From Silvibacterium acidisoli (GTDB taxonomy: Bacteria; Acidobacteriota; Terriglobia; Terriglobales; Acidobacteriaceae): a stretch of DNA of 64,000 bases. The stretch spans positions 4,216,001 through 4,280,000 of the forward strand of contig CP085323.1 of assembly GCA_022870745.1 (NCBI GenBank), read 5' to 3'. This document shows, one piece after another, positions 24,961-34,148 of this stretch. The notes below the pieces were generated by a model that was not told the DNA's origin, did not search any database, and saw nothing but the letters and a program-made list of their open reading frames with translations. How positions within the stretch are numbered: the first letter of the stretch is position 1; each line of letters starts with the position of its first letter. Position numbers and translations under genes: made by a program.

Positions 24961-27900
24961 ATGTTCCAGAAAACTCTCCGCACCGTCAGCACGGTTGTGC
25001 TCGCTTCCTTGTCTCTTCTCTCGCCGCATTTTCTGAATGCACAAACGGCGGCCAGCAATGCCAGCTCCCTGGTAGTAAACAGGCTGACTCAGACGATTAA
25101 TGAGAAATCGCTGGTTACGCTAAAGGGAACAGTGCATCCCCTGGCTCGCGCCGCGAACGACCGGGGGGCGGTGCCCGACGGCATGGCGCTCGACCGGCTG
25201 CAGGTTGTCCTGAAGCGCAGTGACGCGCAGGAATCGGCGCTGAAGCAGCTGATCAGCGACATGCATACGCCGGGCAAGGCGAGCTATCACAAGTGGCTGA
25301 CGCCGACGCAGTTCGGCGAGCAGTTCGGGGCCTCGGACCAGGACGTGCAGACGGTCGAGACATGGCTGCAGGCCAAGGGCTTCGCGGTGACGAAGGTGAA
25401 TCCGGGTAAAGGAACCATCGAGGTTTCCGGCAACGCCGGGCAGTTCCGCACCGCCTTCCATGCGCAGATTCACAAGTACATGGTCAACGGCGAGACACAC
25501 TACGCGAATGCCACCGATCCGCAGATTCCTTCGGCGCTGGCTCCGGTCTTCGGCGGATTCGCTTCTCTGAACAACTTCAAGCCGAAACGCCTGAGCCGCA
25601 CCCTCGGTAAGGCGACCTACGACCCGAAGACGGACAAGGCGAAACCACAGTGGACGATTGGCGACAGCACCAATGGGGTGACCTTCGCTGTCGGTCCGGG
25701 CGATTTTGCCGTGCAGTATGACCTGAATCCGCTTTATTCCGCAGGCACCAACGGCAGCGGACAGACCATCGGCATCATCAATGACTCGAATATCAATATC
25801 GCGACGGTGAATGCCTATCGCTCGCTCTTCGGTCTGCCTGCGAATCCGCCGCAGGTGATTATCGACGGCAACGATCCTGGCATCGACGGTGTGAACAATC
25901 CTGACGGGCCGAATGGTGACTCAATTGAGGCGTATCTCGACGTCGAAGTGGCTGGCTCGGTAGCCCCGAATGCCACGGTCGATCTCGTGATCGGGGCCGA
26001 TACCTCGTTGGAGAACGGCCTGATCCTGGCGGCGGAGCATGCCGTGTATGGAAATATCGCGCCGGTGCTCAGCATTAGCTTCGGCTTCGGTTGCGAATCG
26101 AGCCTGACCACCTTCAACACCTTTCTCAGCCAGCTTTGGGAGCAGGCGGCTGCGCAGGGCATCACCGTCATGGTCTCTACCGGCGACAGCGGTTCTGCGG
26201 GATGCGATAGCTCGACTGAAAACTATGCGGTCAACGGACTCGGAATCAGCGGACTCGCGTCGACTCCTTATAACGTAGCGGTGGGCGGTACGGACTTCTA
26301 CTACAGTGACTACGCAAGCGGCGCGAATAGCAGTTTCAACTACTGGAACTCGACGCCCAGCAACTCGAGCTATGCGGTTTCTCTGCAAACGCCGGTGCCC
26401 GAGCAGCCCTGGAACGACAGCCAGTTCGGTCTGAATGCGGCGAGCATCTACAATTCCTACGGCTACACCACGATTGCGGGCGGCTCGGGCGGTGTGAGCA
26501 GCTGTGGCATTGCGACTACTGATGGCACCGGAAATCCGAGTTGCGCCCCCTATCCCAAACCCGTATGGCAGACCGGTACCGGCGTGCCGGACGACAAGGC
26601 GCGTGACATCCCCGACGTATCGCTCTTTGCTGCCGACGGTTTGAATTACAGCTATTATCCAGTTTGCGCGGCAGATGCCGATTGCCAGACGGGCGGGAGC
26701 AATGTTCAGGTGACAGGCGTCGGAGGTACATCTGCCTCCAGCCCTGCGTTTGCCGGCATCATGGCACTGGTGAACCAGAAATATGGTCCGCAGGGGCAGG
26801 CGAACTACATACTCTATCCCCTTGCAAAGCAGTTTCCCGCGGCGTTCCACGATGTACAGAACGGAAACAACTCTGTGCCATGCAATGTGGACACGATCGC
26901 ATCCAACCTTACGCAATATACTCCGGTGGATTGCATCGCGGTCTCCAACCCGATTACCTTCGCCGATCCCAATTTCGGTTCTGTCGTTGAGGGCCAGCTG
27001 GGCACCGGATCGACGCCCGGTTACAACGCCGGCGCCGGATATGACACGGCAAGCGGCCTGGGCAGCGTGGACGCGAATGTACTGGTGTCGAACTGGGGTA
27101 ATGTCAAGTTCCAGCAGACGAATGTCACCCTTACTCCGTCTTCGACTTCCTTTACGCATGGGACGGCTGTCACCTTCAGCGGTTCGGTGAAGCCGGCTTC
27201 GGGCAGCGGTACGCCGACCGGCGATGTGGCGCTGATGACCGATAGCACCGAGACGGCAAACCAGGGCGAAACCTTCTTCACCCTCACCGACGGCGGATTC
27301 TCTAACCAGTCGGTTAAGTTCCTGCCTGGCGGCACCTACAACGTATGGGGACATTACGGCGGAGACTCGACGAATGCCGCGGCCGACTCCGACAAGACGC
27401 AGATTACGGTCGATCCGGAGAACAGCACTCTGACTCTGAGCGTCAATGATGTTGCTACCGGTCACGGTTATGGTTCGGCTATTACATCCGGTGCGACAGG
27501 TGTCCCTTACGGCACGCAGCTGATGCTCTCAGCGCAGGCAACGCCTTCGAGCTGTGGCACGAGCTGTTCCGGCTTTACTTCACCGACGGGCACGGTGGCC
27601 TTTACTGATGGCGGCCTGGCTCTGAACACTGCCATCATCAACGCAGAGGGAGACGCCGAATACAACGGGAACTGGGCCGTCGGCAGTCATTCCGTCACGG
27701 CAGCCTACTCTGGCGACAATAGCTATAACAAGTCGAGTGCGGCTTCGCCTTTCACCTTCACGGTCGTCAAGAACACGCCGCAGATTAATATCTACTCCGC
27801 GGTTGGCACACAGGACGGTTCGTTGGTAGGCGGTCAGGCGACCGTCGTCTCGATCCAGGTGCTTAACAGCGCGAATCTGAACAACGAGACCAATTTTGGA

Positions 27901-29373
27901 ATCGGCTTCTCCAATCCTACGGCTGCTCCGACGGGATCTGTCACGCTAACGGGCTTCCCGTCCGGCGTGCCTGCGACGGCTACTCTTCAACCGGTTGTGG
28001 ATGCTGGAAGCAATTCGGCGTCCGCCGTGGCTACAATCACGCTGCCGGCAAACACCTCCGCGAAGACCTATAACGTCACCGTCAATTACGCAGGTGACAG
28101 CAACTATAACTCGGCGAATACCTCCGGCTCGATCAACCTGGAAACAGTCGGTGGTACGGCGACAACAACTACAGCGAGCCTGAGCGGCAGCATCTCGCCG
28201 ACAACGCAGGTTGTATTGACGGGTACAGTCACGGGTTCATCCAGCCACGGTGCACCGACTGGCAACGTGCTCATTTATTCCTCGGGCTATATTCTCTACA
28301 GCCAGGTCGGTCTTACACCGAGCGGCGCAACCACTTCGAGTTTCACCACGGTATTGAACAGCCAGGTCCTGCTGCAGGGCACGAATACGATTACCGTGCA
28401 ATATCTTGGAGACTCAAACTACGGGGTATCGTCGACCACCCTCAGCAGCAACGTATCCAATCCGCTGTCGGATTTCTCGATGGTGCCGGATACGACGATC
28501 CTGCCTGTGGCAGCAGGCGCGAGCGCTACCGATAACATCGAGCTGTCTTCTACGAACAGCTTCAGTGGTGCGGTCAGCTTTACCTGCACGGCAGCTGCAG
28601 GCATAACTTGTTCCATCAGTCCGGCATCGAGCAACTTCACTGGTGGAGCTGCCAATACTGCCGTTCTTACGGTGAACGCCGATTCCTCCACAGCGAACGG
28701 CAACTACAACGTGCTGATTACGGCGACCGGCCCCAATGGCCTCTTCGTACACACGCTGGGCGTAACTGCCGCCGTTGGACAGGGTACAGGCACTGCGACT
28801 GCAGGATTCAATCTCACAAACAGTGGAAACCTCTCGCTGTCCGCTGGCGCTTCCAGCGGCAACACCGCAACAATCAATGTGAATCCGCTGAATGGATTTA
28901 CCGGAACAGTGAACCTGGCCTGCACCGTGGCTTCACCGACCGGAGCGAACCTGCCTGCGACCTGCACGGTGAATCAGTCGGTCAGTATCGGCAGTTCCGG
29001 CGCAACCACAGCTACGCTTACGGTGGCTACAACCGCCGCGACGACTACAACGGCATTCGAGACACCCTTACAGAAGCTTGCCGCAGTCGGCGGAGGGATC
29101 GCCGTAGCGGGGCTGCTGTTCTTCGGCATCCCGGCAAAGCGCCGCAGCTGGCGGACGATGCTCGGCATCATTGTCTTCGCGGTCGTCGTCGGATTTGGAA
29201 TCACCGGTTGCGGTTCGAGTAGCGGATCGAGCGGCGGTGGAGGTGGAGGCGGCGGTGGAGGTGGCGGCGGTACCACCACGCCTGGCACTACGGCTGGGAA
29301 CTACATCGTAACCGTGGCCGGCACCAGCGGATCTGTCACTGCTTCGACAAACGTAACCGTAACCGTCAACTAG
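24961..29373 (+). CDS. Secreted S53-family serine-carboxyl peptidase (pro-kumamolisin) with Ig-like repeats
   Basis: A 1470-residue secreted protease, active at acid pH by family knowledge. Signal peptide about 1-30 (start 24961, GAGG six bases upstream). The pro-kumamolisin activation domain spans about 45-190, followed by the S53 catalytic domain (about 235-695). Catalytic E323 and D327 are in SIEAYLD, oxyanion D409 in STGDSGSAG, and nucleophile S591 in GGTSASSP, so the enzyme looks active. Four or more Ig-like/Big_3-type beta domains follow. The tail is unusual: a hydrophobic helix, PAKRRSWR, a second hydrophobic helix, GCG, 13 glycines, and a final beta segment. It is monocistronic, with a terminator at 29390-29413. 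Confidence 0.94.
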   Translation: MFQKTLRTVSTVVLASLSLLSPHFLNAQTAASNASSLVVNRLTQTINEKSLVTLKGTVHPLARAANDRGAVPDGMALDRLQVVLKRSDAQESALKQLISDMHTPGKASYHKWLTPTQFGEQFGASDQDVQTVETWLQAKGFAVTKVNPGKGTIEVSGNAGQFRTAFHAQIHKYMVNGETHYANATDPQIPSALAPVFGGFASLNNFKPKRLSRTLGKATYDPKTDKAKPQWTIGDSTNGVTFAVGPGDFAVQYDLNPLYSAGTNGSGQTIGIINDSNINIATVNAYRSLFGLPANPPQVIIDGNDPGIDGVNNPDGPNGDSIEAYLDVEVAGSVAPNATVDLVIGADTSLENGLILAAEHAVYGNIAPVLSISFGFGCESSLTTFNTFLSQLWEQAAAQGITVMVSTGDSGSAGCDSSTENYAVNGLGISGLASTPYNVAVGGTDFYYSDYASGANSSFNYWNSTPSNSSYAVSLQTPVPEQPWNDSQFGLNAASIYNSYGYTTIAGGSGGVSSCGIATTDGTGNPSCAPYPKPVWQTGTGVPDDKARDIPDVSLFAADGLNYSYYPVCAADADCQTGGSNVQVTGVGGTSASSPAFAGIMALVNQKYGPQGQANYILYPLAKQFPAAFHDVQNGNNSVPCNVDTIASNLTQYTPVDCIAVSNPITFADPNFGSVVEGQLGTGSTPGYNAGAGYDTASGLGSVDANVLVSNWGNVKFQQTNVTLTPSSTSFTHGTAVTFSGSVKPASGSGTPTGDVALMTDSTETANQGETFFTLTDGGFSNQSVKFLPGGTYNVWGHYGGDSTNAAADSDKTQITVDPENSTLTLSVNDVATGHGYGSAITSGATGVPYGTQLMLSAQATPSSCGTSCSGFTSPTGTVAFTDGGLALNTAIINAEGDAEYNGNWAVGSHSVTAAYSGDNSYNKSSAASPFTFTVVKNTPQINIYSAVGTQDGSLVGGQATVVSIQVLNSANLNNETNFGIGFSNPTAAPTGSVTLTGFPSGVPATATLQPVVDAGSNSASAVATITLPANTSAKTYNVTVNYAGDSNYNSANTSGSINLETVGGTATTTTASLSGSISPTTQVVLTGTVTGSSSHGAPTGNVLIYSSGYILYSQVGLTPSGATTSSFTTVLNSQVLLQGTNTITVQYLGDSNYGVSSTTLSSNVSNPLSDFSMVPDTTILPVAAGASATDNIELSSTNSFSGAVSFTCTAAAGITCSISPASSNFTGGAANTAVLTVNADSSTANGNYNVLITATGPNGLFVHTLGVTAAVGQGTGTATAGFNLTNSGNLSLSAGASSGNTATINVNPLNGFTGTVNLACTVASPTGANLPATCTVNQSVSIGSSGATTATLTVATTAATTTTAFETPLQKLAAVGGGIAVAGLLFFGIPAKRRSWRTMLGIIVFAVVVGFGITGCGSSSGSSGGGGGGGGGGGGGTTTPGTTAGNYIVTVAGTSGSVTASTNVTVTVN

Positions 29374-29389
29374 CCTCAGCCCTTACCAG

Positions 29390-29413
29390 AAGGCCGCGTT
29401 CAAACGCGGCCTT
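29390..29413 (+). terminator. Intrinsic terminator after the S53 peptidase gene
   Basis: AAGGCCGCG-TTCAAA-CGCGGCCTT followed by TTTGCTTT; a perfect 9-bp stem. Confidence 0.9.
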
Positions 29414-29442
29414 TTGCTTTGCTGCAAGGGCTGAGACAATCG

Positions 29443-31095
29443 ATGCATCCCCTATTACTGGAGCGTTCGTTGACTCTTCTCCGCCGCATTCGTCTTGTTC
29501 TGCCTGCGCTGTCGCTTATATCTGTTTTCGGAGTCCTTCGTGCCGACGAGGCCCTGATGCCGAATCCGGGCTCATTGAACAAGCCTGAACGGCTGGAGTG
29601 GTTTCGCGATCAGGGCTTCGGGTTGTTCATTCACTGGAGCGTTGACAGCCAGCTTGGTGTGGTCATCAGCCATTCGCTGGTAGGCGCTTCGCCCGAGTAT
29701 GTCGATCGCTTTTACAACGAGCTACCGCAGACCTTCGATCCCGACGAATTTAAACCGCAGGAGTGGGCGCGGCTGGCGAAGCTGGCAGGCGTGCGCTACA
29801 TGATGTTCACGACCAAGCACCACTCCGGTTTTGCGATGTGGGATACGGCGACAACTCCATTCGGGGTCATGCACACGCCGTATCACTATGACATTACGCG
29901 GCAGATCTTCGATGCGTTTCGTTCGCAGGGCATCGCGGCTGGCGTTTACTACTCTCCCGACGATTTTTACTGGTTGCGTAAGCACGGTATCGCGATCAAC
30001 CGGAATATCCCTGACGTGCAGCCGAGCCACAATCCGGGATTGCTGGCCTACGATCAGGCGCAGCTGAAAGAGCTGCTGAGCAATTACGGCAAGGTAGACG
30101 CGCTGTTTCTTGATGGCGAAGCGAAGGGTCTGCGCGAAGAAGCCTGGAAGCTCAATCCCGACATCATTGTGACCCGCGGCGCGATCAGCACGCCCGAGTT
30201 GAACATCCCCGGCAAGCCTGCGCCGGGCGCCTGGGAAACGTGCATGACCATGGGTTCGGCATGGCAGTATCAGCCTCAGAATGAGCACTACAAGTCCGGC
30301 GGCGAACTGATCCGGATGCTGGTGCAGACGCGGGCGAAGGGCGGCAACTTTCTGCTGGACGTGGGGCCGAAGCCTAACGGTGAGCTGCCGATCGAGCAGG
30401 AAGAGCGGCTGCGGGAGATTGCACTGTGGATGTTCGTGAATTCGGACGCTATCTATGGCGTACGTCCCTGGGTTGTGACCAACGAAGGAGATATCTGGTT
30501 TACGAAGAAGAAGGATTCGAGCGCGCTATATGCGATCGTGGCAGCGAAGGATCCCTGGCCGCATGCTGCCTGGAAGGACATTGTTCTGCATTCGGTGAAG
30601 GCTACTGCAGCGACGAAGGTCAGCGTTCTCGGGCAGGACGACAAGGTGGTTGAGTATCATCCCGACGTCACTCCCACGACCAGCTGGCACCAGGAGAAAG
30701 ATGGCCTGCACATCCGGGCGATACGCGCCCAGCGTCTGCAGGATAACCTGCACTGGCCGAACCCGGTCGTACTGAAGATTACGGGCGCTGAACCCGCGCT
30801 GGCCCCGCCGCAGGTGCAGACGATCGCGGCGAGCGGAGGCATGCTGGAGGGTGAGGTGCTCGACATGGGGGATCGCCAGTCATTGGAAGCCGGTTTCGAG
30901 TATCGCAATATTGCGGGAGAGGATACGAACGCTCGCTCCGGCGTCTGGACGGCAACGAAGACAGTCACGGTCACCCATCCAGGAAAATTCAGCGTGGCGA
31001 TAGATGGCCTCCCGTCGGGTGGCACGTACGAGTTTCGTGCCGTGATCCATCATCCTTTGCTCGATGTATACGGGGCAGAATTGAAGATCAAATAG
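29443..31095 (+). CDS. Alpha-L-fucosidase (glycoside hydrolase family 29), secreted
   Basis: A 550-residue enzyme that removes terminal alpha-L-fucose from glycans. The N terminus has a signal peptide (RRIRLVLPALSLISVFG). The GH29 core begins RLEWFRDQGFGLFIHWS and has TTKHHSGFAMWDT and the nucleophile D224 in LFLDG. A C-terminal beta domain (about 420-550) follows. The ATG at 29443 is used; a TTG at 29470 with GGAG ahead of it is an alternative that also keeps the signal peptide. Export to the periplasm fits the adjacent secreted peptidase and the sugar-uptake locus further on. Confidence 0.92.
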   Translation: MHPLLLERSLTLLRRIRLVLPALSLISVFGVLRADEALMPNPGSLNKPERLEWFRDQGFGLFIHWSVDSQLGVVISHSLVGASPEYVDRFYNELPQTFDPDEFKPQEWARLAKLAGVRYMMFTTKHHSGFAMWDTATTPFGVMHTPYHYDITRQIFDAFRSQGIAAGVYYSPDDFYWLRKHGIAINRNIPDVQPSHNPGLLAYDQAQLKELLSNYGKVDALFLDGEAKGLREEAWKLNPDIIVTRGAISTPELNIPGKPAPGAWETCMTMGSAWQYQPQNEHYKSGGELIRMLVQTRAKGGNFLLDVGPKPNGELPIEQEERLREIALWMFVNSDAIYGVRPWVVTNEGDIWFTKKKDSSALYAIVAAKDPWPHAAWKDIVLHSVKATAATKVSVLGQDDKVVEYHPDVTPTTSWHQEKDGLHIRAIRAQRLQDNLHWPNPVVLKITGAEPALAPPQVQTIAASGGMLEGEVLDMGDRQSLEAGFEYRNIAGEDTNARSGVWTATKTVTVTHPGKFSVAIDGLPSGGTYEFRAVIHHPLLDVYGAELKIK

Positions 31096-31219
31096 GGTCT
31101 TTTGATGGCGTGAAAGAGCTTCAGTAACCGGTATGGGACGGGCCGCAGCTTTCCTGTCTGCGACTCTGAAGAGGATCGTTTCAGGCCGGTATCATAGGAG
31201 GTGCCGCGGCACTCTCACG

Positions 31220-32890
31220 ATGCCTCTTACACCCGTTCCCAACCCGCCATCCGCTTCTGCAACGGAACCGGTTGTCGAAGAGCACATCACCGGATTCGAA
31301 CCGTTGAAGTCGCCGCTCTTCCGCAATCTCTGGATTGCATCAACCGTCTCGAACCTCGGCGGCTGGATGCAGGACACGGCCGGCACCTGGCTGATGACGG
31401 TGCTGACGACCTCGCCGCTGCTGATTGCGCTGATGCAGACAGCAGCAAGCCTGCCGGTGGTCCTGCTGGGCCTGCTGGCCGGTGCGACAGCCGATATCTT
31501 CGATCGCCGTAGGCTGCTGATCTTCTGGCAGACATGGATGCTGGCAGCGGTTGCGCTGCTGAGCGTGTTGACCTTCTTCAACATCATCTCGCCATGGGTG
31601 CTGCTCTTCCTTACCTTCTTCCTGAACGTGGGTGCGGCGATGAACAGCCCAGCGTGGCAGGCGATCATGCCAGAGCTGGTGCCGCGAAAGCAGCTTCCCG
31701 AAGCAGTCTCTCTCAACAGTGCGGGCTTCAACCTTGCGCGTGCGCTCGGTCCGGCGCTGGGCGGCATCGGCATTGCGGCCTTCAAACATGCCGATACGGG
31801 AGCTGCATGGACATTCTCGCTGAATGCGCTCTCGTTTGTGGGCGTGATCCTTGTGCTTTACCAATGGAAGCGCACTCCGCTCTTCAAGTCGGCGCTTCCC
31901 GCGGAACGCATTCGCGGATCGATGCGTGCGGGGCTTCGCTACGTGCAGTACTCGCCGATGGTGAAGTCTGCCCTCACGCGAGCATTCCTGTTCACTATCT
32001 TCGTCAGTTCGGTATGGGCGCTGCTGGCCGTGGTGGCTGCGCGCGATCTGCACCAGGGTGCGCTCGGATACGGCATACTGAACGGCAGCATGGGGCTGGG
32101 CGCGGTGATCGGAGCGACGCTGCTTCCGCGCACGCGGAGAAAGTTCTCCGCGGATAAAATCATCCTCGCTTCAACCGGCGTCTTCATCGTAACGCTGCTC
32201 ATCCTTGCATTCGTGCATTTCCCGGTTGTGATCATTCCGATGCTCCTGGTGGCGGGCTTTGCCTGGACGAGCACGATGTCGACCTTCAATCTGGCAGTTC
32301 AGGTGACAGCTCCCGACTGGGTGCAGGCACGGGTTCTGGGAACGTACCAGATGGTGTTTTCAGGCGGCATGGCAATCGGAAGCGTGATCTGGGGCTTTAT
32401 TGCGGAGCACCTCTCCACACCGATCTCGCTCAGCGCAGCTGCGGCCGGATTGCTGATAACGCTGCCATTGAGTCGGAAGTTCCATGTACTACGGGGTGAG
32501 CTGCCTGATCTGAGCCCGTTTCGAATGGAGGACGTGCTGCCGCAGTTAACGAATGAGCCCGGCATGTCGGACGGCCCAGTGCGCATCCTGATCGACTACA
32601 TCGTGGCTCCGGAGAATTACAACGCTTTCGTTGCGGCAATTCACGAGCTGCGCGATGTGCGCCTGCGCGATGGCGCGATCCGCTGGGGTATTTTTCAGGA
32701 CGCGGACAATCCGCGTTATCTGAATGAGACCTTTGTGATGGAGTCATGGGTAGACTATCTGCGCCAGCGCGAACGCTTCACCGAGTCTGACCGCGAGATT
32801 CTTGAGAAGGTGCAGAGTATGCACATTGGCCCGGAGCCTCCGGCGATTCGCCATACGATTTATGCGAAGCAGCGTAACACTGCTGGCTGA
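31220..32890 (+). CDS. MFS exporter (MFS_3/EntS type) with C-terminal ABM-like domain
   Basis: A 556-residue major-facilitator protein. The cytoplasmic N terminus is followed by SPLFRNLWIASTVSNLGGWMQD, the MFS_3 signature, and by about 11-12 membrane helices to residue 440. The last 110 residues (RILIDYIVAPENYNAFVAAIHELR ...) form a soluble domain resembling antibiotic-biosynthesis-monooxygenase dimers, an arrangement known in this MFS subfamily. The ATG at 31220 starts the recognisable protein; the AGGAGGT upstream is 17 bases away, further than usual. The substrate is unknown. It is convergent with a TetR gene only one base beyond its stop. Confidence 0.88.
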   Translation: MPLTPVPNPPSASATEPVVEEHITGFEPLKSPLFRNLWIASTVSNLGGWMQDTAGTWLMTVLTTSPLLIALMQTAASLPVVLLGLLAGATADIFDRRRLLIFWQTWMLAAVALLSVLTFFNIISPWVLLFLTFFLNVGAAMNSPAWQAIMPELVPRKQLPEAVSLNSAGFNLARALGPALGGIGIAAFKHADTGAAWTFSLNALSFVGVILVLYQWKRTPLFKSALPAERIRGSMRAGLRYVQYSPMVKSALTRAFLFTIFVSSVWALLAVVAARDLHQGALGYGILNGSMGLGAVIGATLLPRTRRKFSADKIILASTGVFIVTLLILAFVHFPVVIIPMLLVAGFAWTSTMSTFNLAVQVTAPDWVQARVLGTYQMVFSGGMAIGSVIWGFIAEHLSTPISLSAAAAGLLITLPLSRKFHVLRGELPDLSPFRMEDVLPQLTNEPGMSDGPVRILIDYIVAPENYNAFVAAIHELRDVRLRDGAIRWGIFQDADNPRYLNETFVMESWVDYLRQRERFTESDREILEKVQSMHIGPEPPAIRHTIYAKQRNTAG

Positions 32891-32891
32891 G

Positions 32892-33539
32892 TCAGAGACC
32901 CTTCTCCACCATCAGCAGCAGGCGCTCGGCAAGATGTTCAACATCTTTCGGCGATGCGGCGTTCAATGGGCCGTCGATCACAAGATACGCCATGCCGTGC
33001 ACGGCCGACCATGCAAGATACTCAGCGTGAGGCCGTCGTGATTTGGGGAGTACTCCGGCTTGGGTCATCTGGTCGAGCGCGGAGCTGAGCAGCTCAAAAG
33101 GATTGAGCCCGCTGTCGCCCTGCTTTTCAGGGTCGTGATCGTTCGCTACCGGTTCGCGTACAGAAAATGCAGCGCGAAACAGTCCGGTCTCTCCAAGAGC
33201 AAATTTCAGATAGCCGGTACCGACAGCGCGAAGCGCGGCACGCGCTGATTCAGCGGGCTTTCGGATGCGCTTTGCTTGAACCATCTCGATTTCGATCATG
33301 CGTGCAAGCGTGGCGAGAGCCGTGGCACGCACGGCATGCAGCAATGCTTCATGATTTTCGAAGTGGCGATAGGCAGCATTTGGAGAAACGCCTGCGCGAC
33401 GGGTAGCCTCGCGCAAAACGACGGCTGTCGGACCGCCCTCGCGTGCGAGATCAATGGCAGCATTCAGCAGGGCTTCGCGCAGATTTCCGTGACGAAACGT
33501 AGTGCGCCCGGCTGGCAATTTCTTTCCCGTTTTTTTCAT
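32892..33539 (-). CDS. TetR-family transcriptional regulator
   Basis: A 215-residue repressor. The N-terminal helix-turn-helix is clear: NLREALLNAAIDLAREGG ... REATRRAGVSPNAAYRHF. The C-terminal ligand domain resembles TetR_C_33-like (WHG-type) regulators. The start at 33539 (MKKTGKKLPAG) has TAGGAACG upstream; longer starts would run into the operator region. Imperfect repeats just upstream (33548-33600) are likely autoregulatory sites. The divergent VOC genes and the convergent MFS exporter are candidate targets. Confidence 0.9.
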   Translation of the reverse strand: MKKTGKKLPAGRTTFRHGNLREALLNAAIDLAREGGPTAVVLREATRRAGVSPNAAYRHFENHEALLHAVRATALATLARMIEIEMVQAKRIRKPAESARAALRAVGTGYLKFALGETGLFRAAFSVREPVANDHDPEKQGDSGLNPFELLSSALDQMTQAGVLPKSRRPHAEYLAWSAVHGMAYLVIDGPLNAASPKDVEHLAERLLLMVEKGL

Positions 33540-33547
33540 CGTTCCTA

Positions 33548-33600
33548 TGTGGACAGTGTACACGTCTTTTGGTAGCGTTCTGTGGACGGCGCATGTAGAC
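33548..33600. promoter_or_regulatory. Two operator-like repeats between tetR-type and VOC genes
   Basis: Dyad GTGgACA-g-TGTaCAC at 33549-33563 (six of seven positions paired in each arm). A related sequence starting TGTGGAC recurs 33 bp away at 33581, about three helical turns. Placed 9-60 bp upstream of the TetR start and 40-90 bp upstream of the VOC gene, both genes could be controlled. Confidence 0.5.
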
Positions 33601-33640
33601 TTTCCGCCCCGCGCCGTGACTTTGCCGAATAGAGGCACTC

Positions 33641-34099
33641 ATGAGTGAGTTTCAGAATTATCCCCGCATCACGCCCTTTCTCTGGTTCGAAAGCAATGCG
33701 GAGGAAGCAGCCGACTTCTACGTCGGAATTTTCAAGAACTCACGCAAGCTCGATGCGTTGAAGAGCCCTGGTGGCGGACCTGCATTGACCGTAAGTTTTG
33801 AACTGGACGGCCAGAAATTTACCGCTCTCAATGGCGGTCCGCACCATCAGTTCAACGATGCAATCTCGCTGGTGATTCGCTGCGACACGCAGGAAGAGAT
33901 CGACTACTACTGGGACAAACTGACTGCCGACGGCGGCAGCGAGGTACAGTGCGGATGGCTGAAGGATAAGTTCGGCCTGTCGTGGCAGGTGACACCGGCA
34001 CGCATCGCCGAACTCGTAAGTAATCCTGCCGGTTTCAAGGCCATGCTGACGATGAAGAAGTTGAATATCGCGGAACTCGAGGGTGCAGTAGCTGGATAG
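33641..34099 (+). CDS. VOC-family protein (PhnB/3-demethylubiquinone-like glyoxalase fold)
   Basis: A 152-residue single VOC domain. It starts RITPFLWFESNAEEAADFYVGIF and contains GGPHHQFNDAISLVI and CGWLKDKFGLSWQVTP, the signature of the PhnB/PF06983 group. Related proteins act as small metal-dependent enzymes or binding proteins; no reaction can be assigned. AGAGG precedes the ATG. A second VOC gene starts 49 bp downstream on the same strand. Confidence 0.9.
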   Translation: MSEFQNYPRITPFLWFESNAEEAADFYVGIFKNSRKLDALKSPGGGPALTVSFELDGQKFTALNGGPHHQFNDAISLVIRCDTQEEIDYYWDKLTADGGSEVQCGWLKDKFGLSWQVTPARIAELVSNPAGFKAMLTMKKLNIAELEGAVAG

Positions 34100-34148
34100 A
34101 TGACTCTCGCAGAACGCCACAAACACACGTAACCCAAGGAGAGACAGG

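Noticed and set aside
25921-27465. 514-codon open frame on the minus strand
   Set aside because: It lies wholly antisense to the S53 catalytic domain, has no ribosome-binding site or domain, and its openness follows from GC-rich third codon positions of the real gene.
29232-29273. GGC/GGT-rich repeat resembling a microsatellite or CRISPR-like tract
   Set aside because: It encodes the polyglycine linker of the S53 peptidase in frame; no spacers or repeat units are present.
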